Positions 35,045 to 46,945 are shown, numbered from the stretch's first letter. The stretch: 64,000 nt of DNA from Rhinopithecus roxellana (GCF_007565055.1 NC_044556.1:134205808-134269807); one strand, 5' to 3'. The notes: generated by a model from the sequence alone, not told the origin. Numbers and translations are program-made.

Positions 35045-35122
35045 TTAGATTGGTACAAAAGTAACTGTGATTCTTGCAATTACTTTTAATGGCAAAACTG
35101 CAATTACTTTTGCACCAACCTA
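35045..35122 (+). mobile_element. MADE1 mariner MITE (miR-548-type hairpin)
   Basis: 78 bp, nearly palindromic: left arm ttagattggtacaaaagtaactg, right arm gcaattacttttgcaccaaccta. The terminal dinucleotide context is TA, as for mariner. MADE1 hairpins gave rise to the primate miR-548 family. Whether this copy is transcribed is unknown. Confidence 0.93.
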
Positions 35123-36179
35123 GTATTTCCCCTTCAGCTTAACATTTTAAATGTGTCCAAGCGAAGAGAAGGGTGAATGGTATTTGGTAGTGTTTCTAAT
35201 TTCATCCTGTTTATAATATAAGATGCTATCTTTTCTTTCAGTCCATAATATTTCTATTGCAATTGATGTAATTTAATCACACTGATGCTTTACGCTGTGC
35301 ATATACCAGGCTTGTTTTCTCTGAAAATTCAAAGAAATCTGCAGACATTAATCACAGTCTTCATGGTGGAAGACAGAAATGGTCAGCCAAGCTCTGGCAT
35401 GAAACGATTTTGATAGGTGGAAAGAAGAGAAGACTTTCACCCTCTCCAATTCTACTGGAATGTCGTCAGTACAATTTTCTCTTCCTCTCCGATCCTAGTA
35501 GGTTCAAAGTCTACCTCTTCCATGAATCTTCCTTGATAACCCTGGACCACCTTAATCTTTTTCCTTTTCTAAATTCCCACAGTCCTTATCTCTAGTTCTC
35601 AAGGTAGCACTCAAATTCTACTGCCCAGCATTGCCCCCAATTATTAGCTGGATCTTTTCCTCTAAACAATGAGGTCTTGTATTTCTGATTCCTGCTCAAT
35701 TCAATGATGGGTTTACAAAGCGCAGTCCATAAATGCTGTTGATAAAGTGACTAATGTAAGAATCCGAGAGTTCGATTGTTTAGGAGCCAATTATGCTGGC
35801 AGTAGGGAGGTTTGGGATTATTGCGGGGATATGTCATCATTCTTGTCATCTTTTTTCAAAGACCTTAAGGAAACACACTGAGTACTCCTAAGAGCATCTA
35901 ATCTCTCAGAATCCTTGTTTATCTGTGCTTATTATTATATTAAACTAAAGGCAAAATAAGGACCTTTTCCTGGGTTCTAAGACTCTTTATGTGACAAAGA
36001 ACTGCCCCAAAGGGATGGTGAGAAGAGAAAGCAGGGCATGAGGTGGTGCTGGGGACACTTCTATATTCACTTTTCCTGCCCTGCACCCATCCCAACCACC
36101 ACATTGTTGTTTGATTGCCACTTTGTTCTTGGATTTCCCCTCACAGTCCCCTACACTTGTATCTTAAAGGACTGCTTTG
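35123..36179. other. Unassigned DNA, with possible L2 patch
   Basis: 35490-35640 vaguely resembles an L2 coding end (tctacctcttccatgaatcttccttgataaccctggacc in blocks). No gene recognised. Confidence 0.35.
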
Positions 36180-36650
36180 AAGATGAGGATTTGGAAACGT
36201 GTGTTTAGCAACTTGTAAAACGCCTCCTCCAAGGTTTTGCAAAGTCGACAGGAGGCATTTTGATTATAGCTATTTGTTCTCAACACATTGCGAGTTTGCA
36301 GATAAGAGATCAGATCCTGCCTCTTCTTGCCAATCAGGACAAACGCATGCAGCAGGGCTCCCCATGGAGCACCCAATGGAGCTCTCCATGGAATGGGCAT
36401 GGTTACTAAGGCCTGAATCAATCAGGGGAGAGGATGGGGAACACAGTCCTGATCTCTGCTGGCTTTGGAGCGAGTTGCCTCCTCTGCAGAGAACTGATGC
36501 AGCCTTGGCTGCGCGGAGGAGCCAACATGCAGGCGCTGAGAACGCCATGCTGACTAAAGCAGAGGGCTGTTTCAGCGCGAACAGCTGGCTGATTTATTTC
36601 AGGGGCGCCGTTTCCAGGGGAATGGGAAATTGTTTAGTCTGAGATCCTTG
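36180..36650. other. CpG-containing unassigned segment
   Basis: Locally GC-richer than its surroundings, with several CpGs (gctgcgcggagg, aggcgctgagaacgcc, cagcgcgaac, gggcgccg) and no repeat I recognise. It contains an AP-1/MAF-like TGCTGACTAAAGCA near 36548. A 147-codon frame (36199-36642) has no domain. It could be a regulatory element or a non-coding exon; that is inference only. Confidence 0.3.
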
Positions 36651-36969
36651 GCTGGTTTCCTTTTACATCATTTCTGTGTCTTTCAATTATTTGCACATTT
36701 GGGGAGTTCTAGGGCCTTCCTAGACCATACAGGTGTGTACTTTTAATAAAATGCAATTTATGAAAATCCGAGTTTACAAAATTGGTAAGTTATGAGGATG
36801 GATTATTTTTATCACAAAAGGATTTTGTTATGAAATTTAGGATCCATTTTATTAGTCAATAATGTTCCTGGTGTATATAACATTATAATTATGGATTTCT
36901 TTTTTCTGACTTCAGAAGTAATCCCTGCTCCTAGCTACATGCACCATGGAGGTTAAAGCCACATGTGTT
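36651..36969. other. Unassigned AT-rich DNA
   Basis: No repeat or gene recognised. Confidence 0.4.
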
Positions 36970-37128
36970 GACTTCAGACAAAACGTAGGTTTGAGACCAG
37001 GTTCTGCCACTTAGTTGTTAATGTGTTTGAATAGTTGCTTATCTTCTCAAAAATACAAGTTGAAATTTTTGCCAGGATTAAATAACATACCTCAGGCACT
37101 TAGCACATAGTAAGAGCTCAACACCTCA
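36970..37128 (+). repeat. MIR SINE fragment
   Basis: gagaccaggttctgccacttagttgt, gccaggattaaataacatacctcagg, cacttagcacatagtaagagctcaac follow MIR order. Confidence 0.8.
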
Positions 37129-37378
37129 GTAAGAAATTCTTGTTTTTCTTGTTATTAGAGTATTTATATGTAAGGGTTGGTTTACCCACATTTGATGTCA
37201 ATGCAACTTTCCTTGTTTGTTTACATGTGAGATCTACCTTTAATGCTATGACCCGCCTCCTTCAATCATTCTACCCCTTGCCTCTCCTGCCCAGCAGTTT
37301 TGGTTCTAAGGCTCTGGGGCTGCCCCAGTGAACAAACTAATGAGTCCTTCTCTGGACTGCTCATCACAGTATGGGGTA
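37129..37378. other. Unassigned DNA
   Basis: No repeat or gene recognised. Confidence 0.4.
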
Positions 37379-37393
37379 GAAAAAGGGATACTC

Positions 37394-37714
37394 TGCCAGG
37401 CATGGTGGCTTACGCCTGTAATCTCAGTACTTTGGGAGGCCAAGGTGGGAGGATTGCTTGAGCCTAGGAGTTTAAGACCAGACTGGGTGACAAACTGAGA
37501 CCCCATCTCTACAAAAAAACAAAAATATTAGCTGGGCATGGTGGCATGCGCCTGTAGTCCCAGCTACTTGGGAGGCTGAGGTGGGAGAATCATTTGAGCC
37601 AGGGAGATGGAGGCTGCAGTGAGCTGTGACTGTGCCACTGCACTCCAGCTTGGACAACAGAGCAAGACCTTGTCTCAAAAAAAAAAAAAAAAAAAAAAGA
37701 AAAGAAAAAGAAAT
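37394..37714 (+). mobile_element. AluJ-type SINE
   Basis: Old full-length Alu with an A-rich tail. Target duplication gaaaaagggatactc (37379-37393) against gaaaaagggctactc (37715-37729). Confidence 0.93.
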
Positions 37715-37785
37715 GAAAAAGGGCTACTCCCAGATCACACTGGCTCTAGGTACAGATTCTGAAACTAAATGAGGTTTCTCTCTAA

Positions 37786-37950
37786 AATAGTGTTTCTCAA
37801 ATTGAAGCTCATGGACCACTCTATCACTTTGTCAAAATGCAGATTCCTAAGGTCCTGCCCAGGGCTTTTGAAACAGAATCTTTCTTTGGTTGGGGGGATA
37901 GGAATATGCATTGTAATAAGCACCCAGGTTATTCCTTGTGTGTTTATTTA
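37786..37950 (+). mobile_element. MER5-type hAT MITE
   Basis: gtgtttctcaaattgaagctcatgg, caaaatgcagattcctaagg, ggaatatgcattgtaataagcacccagg match the MER5 layout. Non-autonomous Charlie-group hAT. Confidence 0.65.
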
Positions 37951-37999
37951 CATGTGAGATCTACCTTTAGTGCTTTAATGCTTTAATTTCCAGTGCAGT

Positions 38000-38462
38000 T
38001 TCCAAGCTTGCCCAACTATAGAGTGGCCTGCAGGCTGCTTAGTAAAGATAGAAATTCCTGGACCCATCCCAGAATATCCAGTGGTGGGGCCTGAGGTTGT
38101 GTACTTTTTTTTTTTTTTTTTTTGAGATGGAGTCTTGCTCTGTTGCCCAGGCTGGACTGCAGTGGCGCAATCTTGAACTCACTGCCAACTCTGCCTCCCA
38201 GGTTCACGCCATTCCCCTGCCTCAGCCTCCCGAGTAGCTGGGACTGGAGGTGCCCGCCACCACGCTCGGCTAATTTTTTGTATTTTTAGTAGAGACGAGG
38301 TTTCACCGTGTTAGCCAGGATGGTCTAGATCTCCTGACCTCGTGATCCGCCTGCCTTGGCCTCCCAAAGTGCTGGGATTACAGGCGTGAGCGACGGCGCC
38401 CAGCCGAGGATGTGTACTTTTAAGAAGCACCCCGAGAAGCCTCTAAGAAACGCTGCTCTAGA
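38000..38462 (+). mobile_element. MER5A-type hAT MITE, split by an Alu
   Basis: Left part ctgcttagtaaagatagaaattcctggacccatccc in blocks, then ggggcctgaggttgtgtac. After the Alu: ttaagaagcacccc and agaaacgctgctct. Two MER5 copies lie close together in the same orientation. Confidence 0.7.
38109..38405 (-). mobile_element. AluY-type SINE inside the MER5A
   Basis: Antisense Alu with the complement of the AluY motif (gttagccaggatggtctagatctcctgacctcg in blocks). Target duplication gaggttgtgtactttt (38093-38108) against gaggatgtgtactttt (38406-38421). Confidence 0.95.
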
Positions 38463-40350
38463 GTGCTGCCCAGTGATGTGCTCGGTGTTGTTGTTGGTCA
38501 CAGTAATGGGGTAAGGGTAGGGGTTAGGGAGGGGCTTAGAGGTGTCAATGATCCGGAGAGGGACCTGGGTCAAGAGTTGAGCCTCCCGTGTGAGGGCTCA
38601 TCTTTGGCTTTCTAATGTCTCCTTCATGTATGATGCCCTGTGTCCTGCCACTCCCACAGTGTTTGAGATAGGAATGCCAATCTGAAGAGAGGAGGCAAAC
38701 CCAAGAGCAAATAGCGAAGCTCATGGGCAGAGACCAGCAATCCCAGATGAGCTGTCATGGGACCCTGGATCAATGGAAAGAATAACCGCTTATGTAACAG
38801 CCAGCCCTGGCCCTCTGTCATATGCTGGTTGCAATTGCTGCCTATGTTTTTTTCCCTAAATTGCCTCCTTTCCTTAAGACAGTCTGAGTAGGTTTGTAAT
38901 TCAAATGGCTTTACCTAAAACTATGTCCTACCATCAGGAGCTGGCCTTTGGTGACCTGTGACGAGTTGCACCTTACATACCCCCCTTCTGTGCCTCTGCA
39001 GCTAGATTCGTTCTCTTAGAGCTCATGCTGCATCCCAGCTTCCCCTCGGCAGCACCTGTCAGTGATGACAAACCATCCTGCCTTATGCCCAAGTTTTGAT
39101 CTGTGGCAAGCAGAACAGTAATCTTCAACCTCATATTTCATTGACAGACATGGCTACCAGCTTGACAAACCTAATAGTTTTACAGATGTTCTCTTGAGAC
39201 ATTCATCCTCTTCCCGTGACTGTCTTCTTCCAGCAAAGCTGGACAATACTTCTCTTATGCTGCCCATCCAGTGATGGGAAGGCAGCCTACAACCAGAGAG
39301 AAAAGTGTGCCTCTCTGTCTTTGTGTCATTCCTGCTTCTGCCATTTGCCCCCATCTACCGTTGGAACTGACCCACCCCTCAAGACAACACTGCTTTTTTC
39401 TTTTCTTTCTTGTAGGCATTAGCTGTGATCCAAAGGGTGCTAGAAGAGTGTGTTTTATCACATTTCAGCCAGCAAACATTTGATGATGCCAGCCTCTTCC
39501 AGGTGAAATATTGCAGTAGGCTCAGGTGGCATTCAAAGATAAATAAAGTCCAACTAAGAAAGTAATTCAAATGAAGAATGCTGTGGTATTCCAATAGGTG
39601 ACATATTCAAGGACCAGCCATGCTATGAAAAATGTGAGTCAGGATATTAAGCAGACAAAAAAATGTAGGAACTTTTGGTTGCAATATATGTGTGTGTTTC
39701 TATATTTGTATCTATAGAATACTGAAATCGTATTAGGAAAGTGCATCAATCATGTGCATTGTATCAAGTACTGTGTTGCCAGCTGACCTAAACCAACTTG
39801 ATCATTTACAACTGTTGAGTTCTTTTAGTAAGTGATGGTGATTTCCAATGACTAAGGGAAAGGGAAGGTTTTAGGTCTCCTTACGGACAAACTCACTACC
39901 AGGAAGTAAATTACAAGGAAAGCAAATCTCAGAGCAAATCCTGCAACAAACGCACACACAGGCGCACACACACATTTATTAGCACATAAACACAAAAAGA
40001 GTCATACAACTTGCTCTTATTGGCTCCCTCCCTTGGACCCTCTGCCATATACCTTTCATACCATTTCACTTTGGCAGATACAGCAGTATTCTCTAGGGAG
40101 GATCAGCTAGCCATCACATCAGAATCAGACAATAAACCCTCTGATAAGAGATGGGACACAGGACCAAATGGAACTTTTAGGCTAAGTTGAGTCTATCTGG
40201 GGAAACTCAAAAACCTAATATCAACTAATTTCCTGCTTTTTGGATTTTTTATTTAATAGGGCCCTATCCTAGAGGGTAGTGAGTATAGACTGCCCTTTTG
40301 CCCTAAATGCAGGGAAGGACAGAGATCTAGTATTAGAAAATGCTGGAGAA
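38463..40350. other. Unassigned DNA, no confident gene
   Basis: Contains a G-quadruplex-type motif at 38508-38534 and an (AC)-rich patch near 39950-39973. About 39465-39550 weakly resembles an antisense L2 3' end. Frames of 60-82 codons show no domain. Confidence 0.4.
38508..38534 (+). other. G-quadruplex motif, telomere-like
   Basis: GGGGTAAGGGTAGGGGTTAG followed by GGAGGGG: five G-tracts of 3-4 with 1-3-base loops, including one TTAGGG unit. This fits the canonical G4 pattern on the + strand. It is not a true telomere repeat array. Confidence 0.8.
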
Positions 40351-40366
40351 AGAGGTATAGGTTTTT

Positions 40367-41274
40367 CTACAGAATGGGAGAAAATTTTTGCAACCCATCT
40401 GACAAAGCTCTAATATCCAGAATCTACAAGGAACTCACACAAATTTACAAGAAAAAAAAAAAACCCTATCAAAAAGTGGGTAAAAGTTTGAGCAGACACT
40501 TCTCAAAAGAAGACATTTATGCAGCCAACAAATGTATTACAAAAAGCTCAACATCACTGATCATTAGAGAAATGCAAATCAATACCACAATGAAATATCA
40601 TCTCACACCAGTCAGAATAGTGATTATTAAAAAGTCAAAAAAACAATAGTTGCTGGTAAGGTGTCAAGGAATAGGAACGCTTTTACACTGTTGGTGGCAA
40701 TGTAAATTAGTTCAACCATTCTGGAAGACAGTATGGTGATTCCTCAAGAATCTTGAATGAGAAATACCATTTTATCCAGCAATCCCATTACTGGGTATAT
40801 ACCCAAAGGAATATAAATCATTCTGCTCTAAAGACACAGGTACACATATGTTTACTGCAACAAGATTTACAATGGCAAAGTCATGGAACCAACCTGTATG
40901 CCCATTAATGGTAGACTGGATAAAGAAAATGTACACATACACCATGGAATACTATGCAGCCATAAAAAGGAATGAGATAATGTCCTTTGCAGGGAGGTGG
41001 ATGAAGCCGGAAGCCATCATCCTCAGGAAACTAACACAGGAAGAGAAAACCAAACATTGCATGTTCTCACTCATAAGTGGGAGTTGAACAAGGAGAACAC
41101 ATAGACACAGGGAGGGGAACATCACACACCAGGGCCTGTTGAGGGATGAAGGACGAAGGGAGGGAACGTAGAGGATGGGTCAATAGGTGCAGCAAACCAC
41201 CATGGCACACATATACCTGTGTAACAACCTGCACATTCTGCACATGGATCCTGGAACTTAAAATTTTTTAAAAA
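40367..41274 (+). mobile_element. 5'-truncated L1P (about 0.9 kb)
   Basis: ORF2 C-terminus (catctcacaccagtcagaatag, ggaatactatgcagccataaaaaggaatga) and a primate L1 3' UTR (gggaggggaacatcacacaccagggcctgtt in blocks). Imperfect target duplication agaggtataggttttt (40351-40366) against agaagtataagttttt (41275-41290). ORF2 is broken into 91- and 79-codon pieces. Confidence 0.92.
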
Positions 41275-41369
41275 GAAGTATAAGTTTTTTTAAATGCTTG
41301 TTCTCTATATGGACAATGCTGGTAGAGTGTGTGAAGGGCTTTCATAGCTTGGGCCATAGAGAGTCACAA

Positions 41370-42185
41370 GAATGCATGAGAGGGGCACTTAGAGCTGACT
41401 GGGAAGTTCCAGGAAGGCTTTCTGGAGGAAGGAGTTAGCTAAGTGGATAAGGAGGTTTGGGAGGCAGAGAAAGTAGCACAACAGGGGGCTGCAGGCAGAT
41501 GGAGGTTATGTCATATTTCTCCAGGCAATTTGGTAAGACTAGAGTATAGTTTATGATAGGAAGGGAGCTTAGTAAAATGTGAGGTTAAACTGCTAAACTT
41601 GGCTCAGCTCATAAATCTTAAAGGCGGTAGAAAGTCACAGGAGGATTTTTGAGTAGGAGAATATCAGTATCAAATATTCACTGTGCAGAGGTCAATCTGC
41701 CATTGTGAGAATTAACTTAAAGGCAGTTTTATAGCAGGCAGGGAGGCCAGTTAAAATGAGTTTTCAGGAACCAAGAAAGAGATTATGAGGCTCTGATCTG
41801 CTATAATGGCAAGTGAGGGTAAAGAGAAAGGGAAACGTTACAGACATAATTTCGAGGTAGACTTGATTTAGCAACAGATTGAATGTGGGTGTGAACAGGA
41901 ATATCTGAGAATGACCTCGTGTTTTTAGTCAATGATAGTGACATTCCTCAAGATAAAGAATATAAGGGGAAAAGCTGATTTTTGGGGTGAGGCAGGAGGA
42001 TGAGGTAAAAATATTTATGTCTGCAAGACATCCACACATATGAGGGTTGGGAGCTCAGGCAAGAAACAGGCTGGAGATGAGAACTGAGGTTCAGTTCCAC
42101 AGAGAAGGTGGCTCATATTATAGGAGTGAATGAAGATCATAGAGAAAGTACACAAGGTACACAGAGAAGAGGAATAAGTCTAGGT
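41370..42185 (-). repeat. L2 LINE (antisense)
   Basis: Complement of L2 coding sequence: ccaggaaggctttctggaggaagg, ggaggccagttaaaatgagtt, attgaatgtgggtgtgaacagg, aagacatccacacatatga, agaaacaggctggagatgag. Confidence 0.75.
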
Positions 42186-43540
42186 TCTTAAAGATCATCA
42201 TCATTTAACATTCAATCCCTTTTGTGTATTCTGTTTCTTAAGCTGGTCATTGAGAATGGTCATTCTCTGCTTCAGGATTTTAATGCCAACTGCAGTTAAT
42301 TCTGTCTTTCTGTTTGTTGAAAGCCCTGACTTTGAAAATAGCGTCTTCAACAACTGTGCTCAACCACTTTGAAGATGTGATCGGAGCATCATGTTTCTTT
42401 TGTTAAAGCACTTGTCTGTGCTATGCCTCCTGTTAACTGGCACATGGCATCTCCCTCTCTAGCCTACCCTGTGGTAGAGGAGGGGACAGGAATGTTTCAT
42501 GGCTTCCAAACCTAGAGGAGAGAACAAGGTCCAAATTTTGTGCTGCCAAGAAGGTCTCCATCTCCTCAGAAGTCCTCAACTCTCCCTTCTTTCTGAATTA
42601 CTTGGTGAGGCATCTCCTGGGCTATAAAAAGAATTTCTTAGAGTTTTGATGTCACAAAACAGAAACTGATGATATTTTATGCACAGACTTATAAAATGTT
42701 TCTCTAAAAACTATTTTGTTAGGACAACAAAACCCCCCAAAGTAATATATGATAAAAACAAAGTAAAATCATTTGATCTTGAAAGAAAAGGAAATAAAAT
42801 TACTTTGGTATTTTTCATGATTATGATAAAATAATTGTTTATTGTAAGACTTGAGAATATTTTTCCATTTACTCACAGCACACCTGCAGGTTATTCACAG
42901 AACACCAATGTTCTATGGCACACAATATGAGAAACCTCATCATGGGAATTTCATTGTGATGGTCCACAGTTCCGTGCTCACCATGTGGGGTGCCATTATC
43001 TTTAAATCTGAAAAGCAATTAGAGAAAAAGAAGAGTGATAGCCCAGAGAGCTGTTAGTTCTGTCCTTTAGTCTCTACTATTCTTGTTAGTGATGTTGGAG
43101 AGAGCAGGGCTCTGGGAGGCCATGGAAAGACCCTGCAGAGTAGAAGGCAATGCTCATTGATTCTGGGAAGCAGCTGCAGCAGTGAGAGGCGTAGGAGCAG
43201 GCATTAGACAAAAGGCCGCCCAAAGAGCAGAGCGGCCAAGCCACTAATGGCAATCAGCTTAATTAGCAACAAGCCACCCCTACCACATCACAGGAGAGGG
43301 CTGGAAAAGGCTGGTGAGGATGCCCTGGCCTTACCTTATTTCCTGCATTGTGTTTCTCTCTTTCTTTCTGAATATCTGTGCATAATAGATTGTTAAAGGA
43401 TTTTTTTCTTAAAAAAAAAAAAAAGGCAAAATCATGACTGTCATACAAATAGAAAATAGAAAATGAACCTCTGTCAAATATTGTGTTTCTTTCTTTAATA
43501 AATTAGGGAACAAGTAAGATGTTACAACTGGTTTAAAGAG
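42186..43540. other. Unassigned DNA
   Basis: No repeat or gene recognised. An A14 run lies at about 43411-43424. Frames at 42851-43057 and 43263-43448 show no domain. Confidence 0.4.
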
Positions 43541-43781
43541 CCTATTGCCCAGGCTGGAGTGCAGTGGCACAGTCACAGATCACTGCAGCCTTGAACTCCT
43601 GGGCTCAAGCAATTCTCTCACCTCCCAAGTAGCTAGGACTATAGGTGCATGCCACCATTCTTTAGAGACAGGGTCTTGCTATGTTGCCCAGGATGGTCTG
43701 GAACTGCTGGCCTCAAGCGATCCTCCTGCTTGGGCCTCCCAAAGCACTGGGGTTATAGGCATGAGCCACTGAGCCCAGCCC
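43541..43781 (-). mobile_element. AluJ-type SINE, truncated at its tail end
   Basis: Antisense Alu without poly-T: ttgcccaggctggagtgcag, agtagctaggactatagg, tgttgcccaggatggtctgg, gagccactgagcccagcc. The middle A-rich linker is deleted. Confidence 0.88.
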
Positions 43782-43824
43782 TCATTTTTAAATCAGTGTG
43801 TATTATATCTATTTTGTAAGTAAT

Positions 43825-43905
43825 GAGGAATAGAATAATGCTTATAAATGCCCGGTATAGTGTTTAGCACAGAGTAAGCATTCAGTGGTGATGTATATTT
43901 TTACT
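43825..43905 (+). repeat. MIR SINE 3' fragment
   Basis: atgcccggtatagtgtttagcacagagtaagcattcag fits the MIR tail (two blocks). Confidence 0.55.
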
Positions 43906-44349
43906 ATTAAAATTGATCATTTTGATAATGCTGAAACTTCTGTTTATGTAACCAACTGTTGCCATTTTCATTACAAGTATAATCAGCTAAAATTCCTTTT
44001 GGATACAAAGTTTTAAATTATGAATAGATAAATAAATAGATGCCAAATATTGAGTCTGACAAAATGGTGCTTGTTATGTCTGTGCTTGTTCCAAAACTAA
44101 TTATTGAGTAGGCCTATGTTTTGTTTTGCTTTTTTTTCTTTCCTAAATACTAGACATAAGTGCATCCTTGTCCCTAGACATGGAAAAGAGTTGTCAATGC
44201 TCCCTAGGAATAAAACACATGGCACAGAAACTTTGATCAATAACTACTTATGAAACAGATGACTAAACATCATGAGTCATTGACTGTCCTTTCTATGAAT
44301 ACATTGATTCACAGAATGGTAAGATAGGACTCTTCAGGAAAACAAACCC
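43906..44349. other. Unassigned DNA
   Basis: No repeat or gene recognised. Confidence 0.4.
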
Positions 44350-44485
44350 ATTCATTCCTTTACTTTCGAGATAGGAAACTATTATTCAGAGAAGTTAAGT
44401 ACATTGTCCAATGCCACATAACCATCAGCAGAGCTGGAGCCACAAGCCAAATCTGCTAATTCCTAAGTTAATTTTCTCTGAATTT
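44350..44485 (-). repeat. MIR SINE (antisense)
   Basis: gagataggaaactattattcagagaagttaagtacattgtcc in blocks, then gccacataaccatcagcagagctggagcc. Confidence 0.75.
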
Positions 44486-45379
44486 CCCTATATTATCTCC
44501 TCATCTAGTTGGCCATAGCTAAAAAACAGAAGAGTAGCCTTCCTCTGTACAGACTGAATTGAGAAACCAAGCCCCATAGAAATGGCATGCAAGCTTCCCT
44601 GCAGTACTCAGGACAAATTGGACATGCCAGAAAAGGAGGTTCCACTTGAACAGAGCTGAGCAACCGCTGTCCAGGGTGGAATGAACGACCTCCTCATCTG
44701 CTGCTCCTCATGATTTATTAACTGCTGCTGGTGCCCATGAAATATTCATCCACTCTTTCCTAGAGTTACTGCTTCACTGCATCAACAAACCATTACTTTC
44801 CCATCTGTTTAGGTGTGCAGCTTGGAGAAGAAAAGCTTCACACAAAATGGAAAAGAGGCTTCTTTTCATGTTTAGCCCAGAGGCAGAACACCAGTTCACT
44901 TCTTGGTTCATTGTCTTTTTCCCAGAGGCACAGTCAGGGCTGACTCCCTAGGCTCCTGGACACAGAGAAGCCCTGTCACTCATGTAAGCAAAGGTTGAAT
45001 AGCTAGAAAGAAGAGTGAAAGACTTCATGTGGTTGGCTGGCTGGTTGTAACACTCCCAGCTCTAGCCTGAGCTTATTTTGCTTTGTAAGCAGTAAAGCGG
45101 GGCACAAAGAGCCAGGGCTTGCCTGACATGGAGGTTCCTTGTTGCCAAGGCCTAGTGTCAAGCATTGAACCTGAGTTGCTCCATGTAGCCTCTCCTTTGG
45201 GGTTAGAAGCACTGCTTATAGGAGCAGAAGGAGTTAACTCTGCCCCACTTCCCTACTCCCTCTTCTTTTTAGGCTTCATCTTAGACTTTTCTTCTGCATA
45301 CCCCTTAGCTGTGGTTATTCCCTTCAGCCCTCTTCTCACTTGCTGTATATATTCCCCATAGATGTTCATATTCATGATC
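44486..45379. other. Unassigned DNA
   Basis: No repeat recognised. 44690-44860 looks unique and could hold a conserved element, but I see no direct evidence of function. Confidence 0.35.
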
Positions 45380-45774
45380 ATGCATTCTCCCTCCACCAAT
45401 AATCATTTGTAAATCTCTCTTTCTCCAGCTTCAGATCTATAGGTTCAACTACACCATCTGTCTATACCAGGATAGCCAATTGTCCTTCAACCTCCATAGG
45501 TCCCAAACTGAATTTATTATCACTACCCTATGATCCCTTCCTGTCCTCCATTCACTTCTATAAATCTTTCAGAAAAGATTTTTAAAAAGGAACCTTTCTT
45601 ATAAATTCATATGTTGACATTGCAGCTTTGAAACCAGTTTCTTTTGAAGGTAGTTAATTAGAAACATATATAAATATTTCAGAAAAGAAGCTCCATCATA
45701 TTATCAAAACTGGAGACTGGAGAGTCATCCTTGATTCTCTCTTCTATTTATTTTTTTATTTTTATTTTTATTTT

Positions 45775-45923
45775 TTTAGAGACAGGGTCTCACTCTGTCA
45801 TCCAGGCTGGAGTGTGGTGGTACAATCAGCTCACTGGAGCTTTGAACTCCTGGGCTCAAGCCAGTCTACCTCCCTAGCTTTCCAAAGTGCTGGGATTCCA
45901 GGCATGAGCACTGCTCCCAGCCC
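45775..45923 (-). mobile_element. Alu monomer (FLAM/AluJ-like, antisense)
   Basis: agagacagggtctcactctg, catccaggctggagtgtgg, tttccaaagtgctgggattcc. One monomer with a T/A-rich tail at 45745-45775. Confidence 0.8.
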
Positions 45924-45948
45924 CTCTCCTCTTTCTTATTTTCATGTT

Positions 45949-46435
45949 TCAGTTATCTATTTACTGCTTATTATTGAGGCAAAACTTAGTGACTTAAAAA
46001 ACAACAACCACCATTTATTTTGTTCATGAATGTGTCATTTGGACAACCCTCATTTTTACTCCACATGACGGAGGACCCATTTTCAAGAAGCTCACTCACA
46101 TAGCTGGCAAGATGGTGCTGGTTGTCAGTAGGGAGTTCACCCAGGGCATTTGGCCAGGGGATCTCAGCTCCTCTTCACTGGGGCCTCTTCACGAGGCTCT
46201 TTGGGCTTTCTCACGGCATGGTGGCTGGGTTCCAAGAATAAGTGTTTCAAGAGACAGAAAGTGGAATATATAGGTCTCTTAAGGCCTGGGTCTGAAAACT
46301 GACACAGCATTACTTCTGCTGTATTCTATTGGCCATTGTAGTCACAGAGCCCATATAGACTCAAAGAGGAATAATACAAACCCAGCTCTTGAGGGGAAGT
46401 GTCAAAGAATTTAAGACTATCTTTAATCCACCACA
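45949..46435 (-). mobile_element. MLT1-type MaLR LTR (antisense)
   Basis: Left end tcagttatctatttactgc, then caaaacttagtgacttaaaa, ttctcacggcatggtggctgggttccaag, tctgctgtattctattggcc, and right end ttaatccaccaca. Same layout as the LTR at 6424-6990. Confidence 0.75.
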
Positions 46436-46799
46436 TTCTACATCCAATTAAACTCTTGCAGTCCTCTCCCTGTATCCACGCCTTTTCACATGCTGTTCCT
46501 TTGGTCTTCAATACCTTTCTCCACCTTGTCCTCTTCTCTGCTCTTTCTCCAAGATTCTGCTCAAGAGTTGACTCCCCAAACCTTTCTTAATCCCTCCTCC
46601 AGAACAACACCCTATGTTAGCATTTATTATTTTGTGTTGCGATTGTTTGTATATCTTTCCTGTAAGGCTGAATTATTCATGACACAGGCATGAAAGACTA
46701 TGTCTTATTCATTTTTGTATTCCCAGAACCATGGAGCTGGGCAGAGTAAAGGACCTCAGCAAACATTTACTGAATGGATAAATGTTTTCTTGTTTTAAT

Positions 46800-46945
46800 C
46801 TCTCAATAGTCCTGTGAAGTGGCAGAAATGGAGTGTTATTCCTATCTTATTGCACTGACCTCTTTATTGTAGATAAAAAGAAACAGACAGAGCAAAAAGT
46901 AATTGCATTACCCAAAGTCACTCAGTCAGGAAGATAGTTCGGTAG
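46800..46945 (-). repeat. MIR SINE (antisense)
   Basis: agtcctgtgaagtggcagaaatgg, tgtagataaaaagaaacagac, aattgcattacccaaagtcactcag. Confidence 0.65.

Larger units (their letters stand above)
45380..46790 (+). repeat. L2 LINE, split by SINE and LTR insertions
   Basis: L2 blocks at about 45420-45560 (cttcaacctccataggtcccaaactgaatttattatc in blocks), at 45712-45745 (ggagagtcatccttgattctc), and after the insertions at 46445-46790 (ccttttcacatgctgttcc, ttctgctcaagagttgac, catggagctgggcagagtaaagg). The parts are in order, so one L2 was interrupted by a FLAM/Alu piece and an MLT1-type LTR. Confidence 0.75.

Noticed and set aside
39416..39502. 87-bp candidate coding exon (strong polypyrimidine-AG before it, CAG|GTGAAA after it, open for exactly 29 codons)
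   Set aside because: The sequence around 39465-39550 resembles an antisense L2 3' end, and a 29-codon open frame is expected by chance about a quarter of the time. No partner exon is visible. Splice-junction reads or cross-species conservation would reopen it.
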